Assembly (NCBI RefSeq): GCF_035481675.1 | Contig: NZ_JAYJJW010000001.1 | Location: 1,612,001-1,676,000 of the forward strand | Length of the DNA stretch: 64,000 nt | Source of the DNA: Alteriqipengyuania_B sp035481675 | GTDB taxonomy: Bacteria; Pseudomonadota; Alphaproteobacteria; Sphingomonadales; Sphingomonadaceae | Direction: 5' to 3' | Made by a program: the position numbers and the translations under genes | The notes under the pieces: model-generated | Databases searched by the model: none | Seen by the model: the letters and a program-made list of their open reading frames with translations, nothing else | Told to the model about the DNA's origin: nothing | Shown: positions 1 through 5,931 of the stretch, in pieces | How positions within the stretch are numbered: position 1 is the first letter of the stretch | Layout: each line of letters starts with the position of its first letter

Positions 1-1
1 G

Positions 2-637
2 AGCGTCAGCCTTTGTGTTTACGATCAGGGAAAAGGGATCCCCAAGGAGGATTTGCGGCACGTCTCGCGGGAGTATTTTCGCGCTACACGGCCGATGGCT
101 ATCGAGGGCTCGGGTCTGGGCCTCGCCATCGTCGAGCGGATATGCTCGCTGATGGCATTGTCCTTTCGCCTTGATTCGCGCCCCGGGCACGGCACTTCCG
201 CAACCATCGAGGGCTTTCCCCTGTTGGATGGTGAGGTCCCGGCATCTCGCAAGACTGCAGAAGTCGCTTCGCCCTTACTCGATGGACTGCGGGTACTCAT
301 TATCGACGACGATCCCGACACGTTGCATGCCACGCAGATGATAATCCAGCAGTGGGGGTGTTACACCGAAACGTCCCCGCAGTTCACCGACAGTCCGGAA
401 TTCGACGTCATCCTTAGCGACTTCGATCTGGGCGGCGGGAAGCGGCTTTCCGACTTTAGGCCAGCGATCGGCCGACTCCGTTCCAAAGGTATCAATACGA
501 TCGTGCTGTCGGGCCATCCTCCGGAGTTCGTCAGGGAAGCGATGGGAGACGATGCCTATCTCGTGCTCTCGAAACCGCTCCGCCCGGTCGAATTGCGCTC
601 GGCCCTGCTCTCAGACAGGCTTGCTCCGCGCCGATAG
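2..637 (+). CDS. Hybrid sensor histidine kinase, C-terminal part (5' end outside window)
   Basis: The reading frame is open from base 2, so the N-terminal sensor and dimerisation parts lie upstream of the window. What remains is the end of a HATPase_c domain, with a G1-type box (DQGKGIP) and a G2 box (GSGLGLAIVERI), followed by a receiver domain. The receiver has the acidic pocket IIDDDPD, a phosphoacceptor Asp in ILSDFD, a Ser in VLSGH and the conserved Lys in LSKP. It is therefore a hybrid kinase, or a kinase with a C-terminal receiver. It stops about 115 bases before the first leader-peptide gene and may be part of the control circuit of that locus (inference). Internal initiation at the TTG at 53 is unlikely because the coding frame continues upstream. 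Confidence 0.85.
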   Translation, partial: SVSLCVYDQGKGIPKEDLRHVSREYFRATRPMAIEGSGLGLAIVERICSLMALSFRLDSRPGHGTSATIEGFPLLDGEVPASRKTAEVASPLLDGLRVLIIDDDPDTLHATQMIIQQWGCYTETSPQFTDSPEFDVILSDFDLGGGKRLSDFRPAIGRLRSKGINTIVLSGHPPEFVREAMGDDAYLVLSKPLRPVELRSALLSDRLAPRR

Positions 638-642
638 TCCGC

Positions 643-651
643 CTGTGCTAA
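643..651 (-). promoter_or_regulatory. Candidate operator, TTAGCACA word, copy 1
   Basis: Read on the minus strand this site is TTAGCACAG. The same 8-base core, TTAGCACA, occurs at 1691-1698 and 2276-2283 on the plus strand, so each of the three spacers that precede genes of the peptide locus carries one copy. This one lies between the hybrid kinase stop and the 48-residue peptide gene, about 100 bases before its start. A role as binding site for the NarL/FixJ-type regulator encoded at 994-1686 is inferred only from position and repetition. Confidence 0.4.
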
Positions 652-752
652 TTGCCGATACATCTCCGGGGACCTAGAAAACTCCTTGTGTGATGGACCG
701 CACGGGCAGCTTCGCTCATCAATCGAGAGAAGGCTAACAAAGGAGGGTGACA

Positions 753-899
753 ATGCCTATCGAAGGCTTGCAAATTTTTGAATTGGAAGAGGTTTCCGGT
801 GGGGACCAGTGGTCAACATTGATGAATTTGATCAATGGCAACCCGCCGCCTCCCCCGCCGCCGCCGCCGCCGGCGTTCCCCACCGAGCAGATGCTTTAA
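753..899 (+). CDS. Double-glycine leader peptide with a ten-proline run (48 aa)
   Basis: A 48-residue peptide begins at an ATG preceded by a strong ribosome binding site (AAAGGAGGG, 739-747). Residues 1-17 form a typical microcin/bacteriocin leader ending LEEVSGG, the type recognised and cut after GG by C39 peptidases. The predicted core is residues 18-48: DQWSTLMNLINGN, then ten consecutive prolines (31-40), then AFPTEQML. The gene is followed at once by an intrinsic terminator (905-945), so it is a monocistronic unit. The C39 exporter encoded at 3584-5707 is the obvious processing partner. The biological activity is unknown. The gene is short, but its ribosome binding site, leader motif and dedicated terminator make it credible. 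Confidence 0.78.
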   Translation: MPIEGLQIFELEEVSGGDQWSTLMNLINGNPPPPPPPPPPAFPTEQML

Positions 900-904
900 T
901 CCAA

Positions 905-945
905 TAAGGGCCGCAAATCTGGGATTTGCGGCCCTTAGTTTTCTT
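905..945 (+). terminator. Intrinsic terminator of the poly-Pro peptide gene
   Basis: A perfect 15-bp inverted repeat (905-919 with 923-937, three-base loop) is followed by TTTTCTT. It starts six bases after the peptide stop codon. The stem may also limit read-through from the convergent regulator gene ending at 994. Confidence 0.9.
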
Positions 946-993
946 AGAAGAATTCCTAGCCAATTTCGCGCATCACCGCCGAAATTAAGCGAC

Positions 994-1686
994 TCACCCG
1001 ATCCCGTGCTTCGCCGCCAGAACTGCTGCGGCCGAGCGCGATTCCACTCCCAGGAAACGCAGCAGGGCCGACACGTGGATGCGCACCGTGAAGGGCGATA
1101 TCTCCAGCTCGCGGGCGATTTCCTTGTTCGACATGCCCTGCGCCAGGTAGCGCAGCACGTCCATCTGCCGCGGAGTCAGGTCTGCCAGCGCCGAGCTCGA
1201 GGCGACATTGGTCATCCCGCCGCTCGTCGAGATATTCACGAACTCGCCGCGCGTGACCGAGATGATCGCATCGCGCATCTGGGCGAGCGAAGAGGCCTTG
1301 CTGATGAAGCCGTCCACGCCCGCCGCCAGCACGCGGTCGGTCGATGCCTTGTCGTCCGCCATAGAGACGATGACGATCGAGGCCTTGGGATATTTGCGCC
1401 GCAGCATCGGGATGCCCTTGGCAAGGTCCATGCCGGGGAAATGCAGGTCGAGCAGGAACAGCGTCGGCTCGCACCCCGCCTCCGCGCGGGCCAGCAGCTC
1501 GTCGAACGTGCCGACTTCGGCCAGCTCGCTTTCGGGCAGGATCTCGGTGACGAGGCTGCTGAGCCCCTCACGGAAAACCGGATGGTCGTCGGCCACAATC
1601 ACGCAGGTATCGCGCGCCTGGCTTTCTGGGATGGTCTGTTCCTCGGTCACGCGAAGACGCTGCCACACATTCGCCCGCCCGCGCAA
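994..1686 (-). CDS. NarL/FixJ-type response regulator (REC + LuxR HTH)
   Basis: This is a two-domain response regulator of 230 residues from the TTG at 1686. Shorter starts such as GTG at 1650 are equally plausible because no clear ribosome binding site is seen. The receiver domain (about 27-145) has acidic pocket D33/D34, phosphoacceptor D80 in FLLDLHFPG, S108 and K130. The C-terminal LuxR helix-turn-helix (about 167-227) reads LTPRQMDVLRYLAQGMSNKEIARELEIS. The gene sits between the leader-peptide genes and is divergent from the 1817 peptide operon, so it is the natural candidate regulator of the locus. Its cognate kinase may be the hybrid kinase at the left edge (inference). TTAGCACA and CTAG elements lie in the shared spacer. 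Confidence 0.93.
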   Translation of the reverse strand: MRGRANVWQRLRVTEEQTIPESQARDTCVIVADDHPVFREGLSSLVTEILPESELAEVGTFDELLARAEAGCEPTLFLLDLHFPGMDLAKGIPMLRRKYPKASIVIVSMADDKASTDRVLAAGVDGFISKASSLAQMRDAIISVTRGEFVNISTSGGMTNVASSSALADLTPRQMDVLRYLAQGMSNKEIARELEISPFTVRIHVSALLRFLGVESRSAAAVLAAKHGIG

Positions 1687-1690
1687 GGCG

Positions 1691-1699
1691 TTAGCACAC
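1691..1699 (+). promoter_or_regulatory. Candidate operator, TTAGCACA word, copy 2
   Basis: TTAGCACAC lies in the divergent spacer between the response regulator and the 53-residue peptide gene. It shares its first eight bases with the sites at 643-651 (minus strand) and 2276-2284. It is immediately followed by a CTAG-containing element (1705-1728). The function is inferred from recurrence and position. Confidence 0.4.
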
Positions 1700-1704
1700 C
1701 AGCA

Positions 1705-1728
1705 CTAGGCCCGACCAGCTAGTATCCC
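1705..1728 (+). promoter_or_regulatory. CTAGGCC-N7-CTAG-N3-CCC element, locus A copy
   Basis: CTAGGCC (1705-1711), seven bases, CTAG (1719-1722), three bases, CCC (1726-1728). The same arrangement with identical spacing occurs at 49409-49432, upstream of the second peptide locus. CTAG is generally a rare tetranucleotide in bacteria, so two phased copies in both promoter regions are notable. It lies about 90-110 bases upstream of the 1817 start. It is a candidate operator; no factor is proven. Confidence 0.4.
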
Positions 1729-1816
1729 CGAAGTATTGCGAAAGTAACGCCGCGCCCGGAATATGGCTGTGCATTGCCGGTTCAATGAGAACGGCTGCAT
1801 CTATGGGAGGCAATAC

Positions 1817-1978
1817 ATGAAAGCGCTCAACGAACGCGAAATGCGCCTTGTCGCCGGCGGCGAAACCGAAGGTGGCTGCGTCGATCCCGATCCCATCGGC
1901 ACGGACCCGGGTGAAGTGTTCACGAACCTTGCTGCCGACTTGGTGAAACAAATCCAGGTCGTGCCGACCGGCAATTGA
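1817..1978 (+). CDS. Double-glycine leader peptide (53 aa)
   Basis: The start is the ATG at 1817, preceded by GGGAGG (1805-1810); an in-frame GTG-type extension to 1763 lacks a ribosome binding site. Residues 1-15, ending EMRLVAGG, closely match microcin V-type double-glycine leaders. The predicted core (16-53) begins ETEGGC and contains VDPDPIGTDPGEVF, one Cys (C21) and an amphipathic-looking tail with NLAADLVKQIQ. It is followed 36 bases later by a second leader peptide, and both precede the exporter genes. It is probably cleaved and exported by the C39 ABC transporter at 3584-5707. No biological activity can be assigned from sequence. Confidence 0.85.
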   Translation: MKALNEREMRLVAGGETEGGCVDPDPIGTDPGEVFTNLAADLVKQIQVVPTGN

Positions 1979-2014
1979 CCCTCACTTCACAATTTCACGA
2001 AAAGGAACATTCTC

Positions 2015-2206
2015 ATGATCAGTAAACTTGAAGCAACCGAACTGTCGCACGTGGTCGGTGGCGTTATCGAAGCGCCCGACGGCACCGGCTGCGGCCAGAC
2101 CACGCCGATCTACCACGTAAACCCCGATGGCACGCGGGGCGAACCGATCGACCCGTTCCTCGGCGGAACGGGCATGGTGCCAGTGACTTCCGTCAGCGCC
2201 GTCTGA
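2015..2206 (+). CDS. Double-glycine leader peptide (63 aa)
   Basis: The ATG at 2015 follows AAAGGA (2001-2006). Residues 1-16 (MISKLEATELSHVVGG) form a double-glycine leader. The predicted core of 47 residues starts VIEAPDGTGC and is rich in Gly, Pro, Thr and Asp (NPDGTRGEPIDPFLGG), with a single Cys at position 26. It is probably co-transcribed with the 1817 peptide. The two cores are not obviously homologous, so this could be a two-component bacteriocin or two independent products. A strong hairpin at 2228-2270 separates it from the exporter operon, which would favour high peptide-to-exporter stoichiometry. Confidence 0.85.
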   Translation: MISKLEATELSHVVGGVIEAPDGTGCGQTTPIYHVNPDGTRGEPIDPFLGGTGMVPVTSVSAV

Positions 2207-2227
2207 CCTGCACCGCCCCCGCGCAAG

Positions 2228-2270
2228 GCCGCTGCGGTACGGACCATCCATCCGTACCGCGGCGGCTTTC
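2228..2270 (+). terminator. Hairpin terminator/attenuator between peptides and exporter
   Basis: A 16-bp stem with one G-U pair (2228-2243 with 2251-2266) and a seven-base loop is followed by TTTC. The T tract is short, so termination is probably partial. The position directly after the peptide genes and before hlyD suggests it sets expression ratios. Confidence 0.7.
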
Positions 2271-2275
2271 GCACA

Positions 2276-2284
2276 TTAGCACAC
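2276..2284 (+). promoter_or_regulatory. Candidate operator, TTAGCACA word, copy 3
   Basis: TTAGCACAC lies between the hairpin and the start of the HlyD-type adaptor, about 70 bases upstream of that start. It is the third occurrence of the same 8-base core in this locus. It suggests that the exporter operon has its own promoter under the same regulator (inference). Confidence 0.4.
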
Positions 2285-2352
2285 ATGCCATATTGCCGCC
2301 CCGCATCGCGGCGGGCATCAGTTTGGGCCACGGGTGAAATCAGGGGCCGCAA

Positions 2353-3582
2353 TTGGCACTTTTCAGACAGGAAGTCCTCGACCGGAAGGTCGACAGGTTG
2401 TCGGGCGACGTCGCCATCGCGCTGCCGACGTCGTGGCAGACGATCGGCCTGCTGCTGTTCGGCGCGCTGGTGATCGCGCTCGTGTTCCTGTGGCAGGCGC
2501 CCTATTCGCGGGTGCAGGTCGCCACCGGCTCCATCGTGCCGGACAAGGGCGTGGCGCAGATCGTGCCGACCCGCAGCGGCATCATCACCGACATCGCGGT
2601 CGAAGAGGGGGAGAGCGTGGACGGCGGCACGCTGCTCGTCTCGATCCGTTCCGAAGAAGACCAGCAGGGCGGCGCCAGCGCCACTGCGCAGGTGGAGGCC
2701 GCCATCCGCCGCCAGGATGCGAGCCTGGCGATGCAGGTCGACATGGCCAACCGCGCCGCCGCCGCCCAGCAGGCGCAAATCGCCGCGCAGCAATCGGGCA
2801 TCCAGGCGGAGATCGCCCAGCTGCAATCGCAGATCACCATCCAGCAATCGCTCGTCGAAAGCGCGCAGGGCGAATTCGACCGCGCCCGCGACATTGCCGA
2901 GCGCGGCTTCATCTCCGAACGCGACCTTCAGGCCCGCCAGGATACGCTGTTGTCGCGCCGGCAGGAGCTGTTGCGGTTGAACCAGACTCTCGGCAGCCGC
3001 CGTTCCGCCCTGCTTGAGGCGGAGCGAGCGCGCAGCTCGGTCGCGGCGCAATCGGGCAGCCAGAGCGCGCTGATCGCGGCCGACCGCGCCGCCGTGGCGC
3101 AGCAGGCGGCCAGCGCCAGCGGGGCGCGCGCCTATGCGCTGAAGGCCCCCGTCGGCGGGCAGGTCACCGCGCTCACCGCGCGCAGCGGGCAGGCGGTGCA
3201 GCCGGGCACGCCGCTGATGACCATCGTGCCGAGCGGCGCCCGCCTGCGCGCCGAGCTCTATGTCGATTCGTCGGCCATCGGCTTTGTCGAGGAAGGGCAG
3301 GACGTGCGCCTGGCGGTGGATGCCTATCCCTACCAGCGCTTCGGCACGGTGCCGGGCAAGGTGCTGACGGTATCGCGCAGCGTGGTGACCCGCGCCGGCC
3401 CCAACGGCCAGCCGATGTCGTTCTACATCGTCACCGTCGCCCCCACGACCGACACGATCCGCGCCTATGGCCGGGACTATCCGCTCAGCCCTGGCATGAG
3501 CCTGTCGGCCCGGATCATCGCCGAAAAGCAGAGCCTGCTCGAATGGCTGTTCGAGCCGCTGTTTGCAGTAAGGAACCGCTGA
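2353..3582 (+). CDS. HlyD/CvaA-family periplasmic adaptor of the peptide exporter
   Basis: This is a 409-residue membrane fusion protein. The start is the TTG at 2353: a stop lies in frame at 2335-2337, and AGGGG precedes the TTG. One N-terminal membrane segment (about 28-48) is followed by a lipoyl half (SIVPDKGVAQIVPTRSG), a long Gln/Ala-rich coiled coil (about 110-255), the second lipoyl half (APVGGQVTALTARSGQAVQPG) and a beta-barrel end. The domain order matches colicin V CvaA and related adaptors, which link an inner-membrane peptidase-ABC exporter to a TolC-type outer membrane channel. No TolC gene is nearby, so a distant one is presumably shared. The exporter gene starts one base after this stop. 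Confidence 0.93.
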   Translation: MALFRQEVLDRKVDRLSGDVAIALPTSWQTIGLLLFGALVIALVFLWQAPYSRVQVATGSIVPDKGVAQIVPTRSGIITDIAVEEGESVDGGTLLVSIRSEEDQQGGASATAQVEAAIRRQDASLAMQVDMANRAAAAQQAQIAAQQSGIQAEIAQLQSQITIQQSLVESAQGEFDRARDIAERGFISERDLQARQDTLLSRRQELLRLNQTLGSRRSALLEAERARSSVAAQSGSQSALIAADRAAVAQQAASASGARAYALKAPVGGQVTALTARSGQAVQPGTPLMTIVPSGARLRAELYVDSSAIGFVEEGQDVRLAVDAYPYQRFGTVPGKVLTVSRSVVTRAGPNGQPMSFYIVTVAPTTDTIRAYGRDYPLSPGMSLSARIIAEKQSLLEWLFEPLFAVRNR

Positions 3583-3583
3583 C

Positions 3584-5707
3584 ATGCTCGACCTCGGTTT
3601 CTTCAGCCGCAGCCGCGTGCGCCTCGTCCGCCAGACGGAGGTTGCGGAATGCGGCCTCGCCAGCTTGACGATGATCGCCAATTACCACGGGCTCGACGTG
3701 GACCTCGGCACCATGCGCCGGCGGTTCGCCCCGTCGCTGCGCGGCGCGGCGCTGCGCACGCTGATCGGCCTTGCCGACCGCATCGGCCTGACCCCGCGGG
3801 CTGTGAAGCTGCCGCTGGAAGAGCTCGGCAATTTGCACATGCCCGCCGTGCTCCACTGGGACATGAACCACTATGTGGTCATCGAGCAGGTGAAGGCGGG
3901 CAAGGCGCTGATCCACAATCCGGAAGGCAGTTCGAAGTGGATGCCGATGGACGAGGTGTCGCACCACTTCACCGGCGTGGCGCTGGAACTGCGGCCGAGC
4001 GACAATTTCGAAACCGGGTCGCAGCGCGAGCGGCTGAAGCTGTCGCACCTGTGGCGCAACATGAGCGGGCTGAAACGCGCGCTGCTGCAGGTCTTCGTGC
4101 TGAGCATCGTTTTGCAGGCCTATGTCCTCGCGTTGCCCTATTACATGCAGATCGCGATCGACCGCGCGCTGCCGGAACAGAACCTGGACCTGCTGGCGGT
4201 GCTGGCCGTGGGCTTCGGCATATTTGCGCTGATCCAGGCAGGCGCCAGCATCCTGCGATCCTTCGTGCTTCTGTTTGCCGGCAGCACGCTGGGCTACACG
4301 CTGTCGAGCAACATCGCGCGGCGGCTGTTCCGCCTGCCGGTCGACTGGTTCGAGAAACGCCACACGGGCGACATCCTGTCCCGCTTCCAGTCCATCGCCC
4401 CCATCCGGCAATTGCTGACCGAAGGCGCGGTCGCCGCCGTGCTCGACGGGATGCTGGCGATCCTGACGCTGGTGGTGATGTTCTTCTACAGCACGACGCT
4501 GGCCTTCATCGCAATCGCCGCTTTCGCGCTTTACGGCGTGGTCAGGGCGATTTCCTTCTCGATGCAGAAGGAAGCGCAGGAAGCCAGCATCATCGCCGGC
4601 GGCAAGGAACAGACCACGCTGATCGAGAGCCTGCGCGGCATCACCACGCTGCGCCTGTTCGGGCGCGAGACACTGCGCCACGCGCTGTGGCAGACGAAGC
4701 TGACCGATGCCGTCAACGCCAACGTGCGCCTGGCGCGCATCGGCATCTGGCAGCAGACCGGCAACGCGCTGATCTTCGCGCTCGAAAACATCATCACGGT
4801 CTATCTTGCGGTCAGCTTCGTGATCGAAGGCGCCGGCTTCAGCGTCGGCATGGTCTTCGCCTACATGAGCTACAAGACCCAGTTCATCCAGAAATCGGCG
4901 GCGCTGATCGACCAGTTCATCGCCTTCCGCATGCTGTCGCTGCATCTCGAACGCCTCAGCGACATCGCGCTGACGGAGGAAGACCGCAGCTTCGAGGAAA
5001 GCCCCGATCTCGACACGCCGCTGAAGGGCGGGCTGGAGCTGAAGAACGTCTTCTACCGCTATTCGCCGAGCGACCCGATGGTGCTCGACGGGGTGGACCT
5101 GAAGATCGAGCCGGGCGAGCATGTGGCGATCACCGGGCCTTCGGGCGGCGGCAAGTCCACGATGATGAAGATCATGCTGGGCCTGGTCGATCCCGACAGC
5201 GGCGAGGTGCTGGTCGATGGTATGCCGCTGAAGCGCTTCGGCCACCGCAGCTATTACACCCAGATCGCCGCCGTGCTTCAGGAAGACACGCTGTTCGCAG
5301 GATCGCTGTCCGACAACATCGCCCTGTTCGACGAGAAGGTGGACCAGCAGCGGGTGATGGCCGCCGCCCACGCGGCCAGCATCCACGCCGATATCGCGGC
5401 AATGCCGATGCAGTACGAAACGCTGGTGGGCGACATGGGCAGCACGCTTTCGGGCGGGCAGAAGCAGCGCGTGCTGCTGGCCCGCGCGCTTTATCGCCAG
5501 CCCAAGATCCTGCTGATGGACGAAGGCACCGCGCATCTCGACACGGTGCACGAGCAGGCGGTGAACGCGGCCATCGCCAGCATGGGCATCACCCGCATCA
5601 TCATCGCCCACCGCAAGGAAACGATCGAGTCCGCGGACCGGATCGTGGTGGTCCACGGCGGCAAGGTCCACCAGCCGGAGATGCCGGCGGAGGGTCAGTC
5701 GGAGTGA
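3584..5707 (+). CDS. Peptidase-containing ABC transporter (C39 peptidase-TMD-NBD)
   Basis: This 707-residue exporter fuses three modules. An N-terminal C39 peptidase (about 10-140) has Q17, catalytic C23 (AECGLASL) and H96 (MNHYVVI). Six membrane segments lie in about 165-430. The nucleotide-binding domain has Walker A GPSGGGKST near 518, signature LSGGQKQR near 622, Walker B ILLMDEG near 643 and H-loop IIAHRKE. Such proteins remove double-glycine leaders and export the core peptide in one step. The residue where family members usually have the third catalytic Asp (DP motif) is N112 here (HNPEG), which is unusual. It is translationally close to the HlyD-type gene. Substrates are probably the 753, 1817 and 2015 peptides, and perhaps those at 50 kb (inference). 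Confidence 0.95.
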   Translation: MLDLGFFSRSRVRLVRQTEVAECGLASLTMIANYHGLDVDLGTMRRRFAPSLRGAALRTLIGLADRIGLTPRAVKLPLEELGNLHMPAVLHWDMNHYVVIEQVKAGKALIHNPEGSSKWMPMDEVSHHFTGVALELRPSDNFETGSQRERLKLSHLWRNMSGLKRALLQVFVLSIVLQAYVLALPYYMQIAIDRALPEQNLDLLAVLAVGFGIFALIQAGASILRSFVLLFAGSTLGYTLSSNIARRLFRLPVDWFEKRHTGDILSRFQSIAPIRQLLTEGAVAAVLDGMLAILTLVVMFFYSTTLAFIAIAAFALYGVVRAISFSMQKEAQEASIIAGGKEQTTLIESLRGITTLRLFGRETLRHALWQTKLTDAVNANVRLARIGIWQQTGNALIFALENIITVYLAVSFVIEGAGFSVGMVFAYMSYKTQFIQKSAALIDQFIAFRMLSLHLERLSDIALTEEDRSFEESPDLDTPLKGGLELKNVFYRYSPSDPMVLDGVDLKIEPGEHVAITGPSGGGKSTMMKIMLGLVDPDSGEVLVDGMPLKRFGHRSYYTQIAAVLQEDTLFAGSLSDNIALFDEKVDQQRVMAAAHAASIHADIAAMPMQYETLVGDMGSTLSGGQKQRVLLARALYRQPKILLMDEGTAHLDTVHEQAVNAAIASMGITRIIIAHRKETIESADRIVVVHGGKVHQPEMPAEGQSE

Positions 5708-5725
5708 AGCATTTTGCGGCCGGGG

Positions 5726-5875
5726 TTATTTCTTCGGCGAACTTCGCTGCATAAGTACGAAAATGACCGAGCCGAACATTGCGAGCACTGTCGCGTTCGC
5801 AAGCTTCTCCAGCCAGCTTCCTTCGAAAGCACCGGAAAGACAAACGAAGCATCCGGCATCGATCGAATACAACAC
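5726..5875 (-). CDS. Possible small membrane protein downstream of kbl (start uncertain)
   Basis: The minus strand has an open frame ending at 5726-5728 whose translation looks like a small two-helix membrane protein. A hydrophobic stretch (IVLIAGLVLSPVIIFVVLY) is followed by a Cys-containing loop and a second stretch (TVLAMFGSVIFVLM) with a basic tail. The first helix extends upstream of 5875, but no ATG/GTG/TTG is in frame there. The coordinates given use GTG at 5875 (49 residues), while CTG at 5899 would include more of helix 1. The gene could start at a rare codon, be translationally coupled to kbl, or be a decayed fragment. The local base composition is more AT-rich than its neighbours. 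Confidence 0.35.
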   Translation of the reverse strand: MLYSIDAGCFVCLSGAFEGSWLEKLANATVLAMFGSVIFVLMQRSSPKK

Positions 5876-5931
5876 GACGAATATAATTACCGGCGACAGG
5901 ACGAGCCCTGCGATTAGGACAATTTCGCGGC

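Noticed and set aside
3515..5671. Long minus-strand open frame of about 718 codons opposite the C39-ABC exporter
   Set aside because: Its translation is His/Arg/Gln/Asp-rich with no motifs, and it mirrors the third-position GC bias of the real gene.
2353..5707. Type I RTX haemolysin secretion system
   Set aside because: The ABC protein has an active-type C39 domain with catalytic Cys, and no RTX nonapeptide-repeat protein is present.
5714..5917. Plus-strand 67-codon frame after the exporter
   Set aside because: No ribosome binding site and a hydrophilic, Cys/His-scattered translation; the minus-strand hydrophobic frame is the better reading of this gap.
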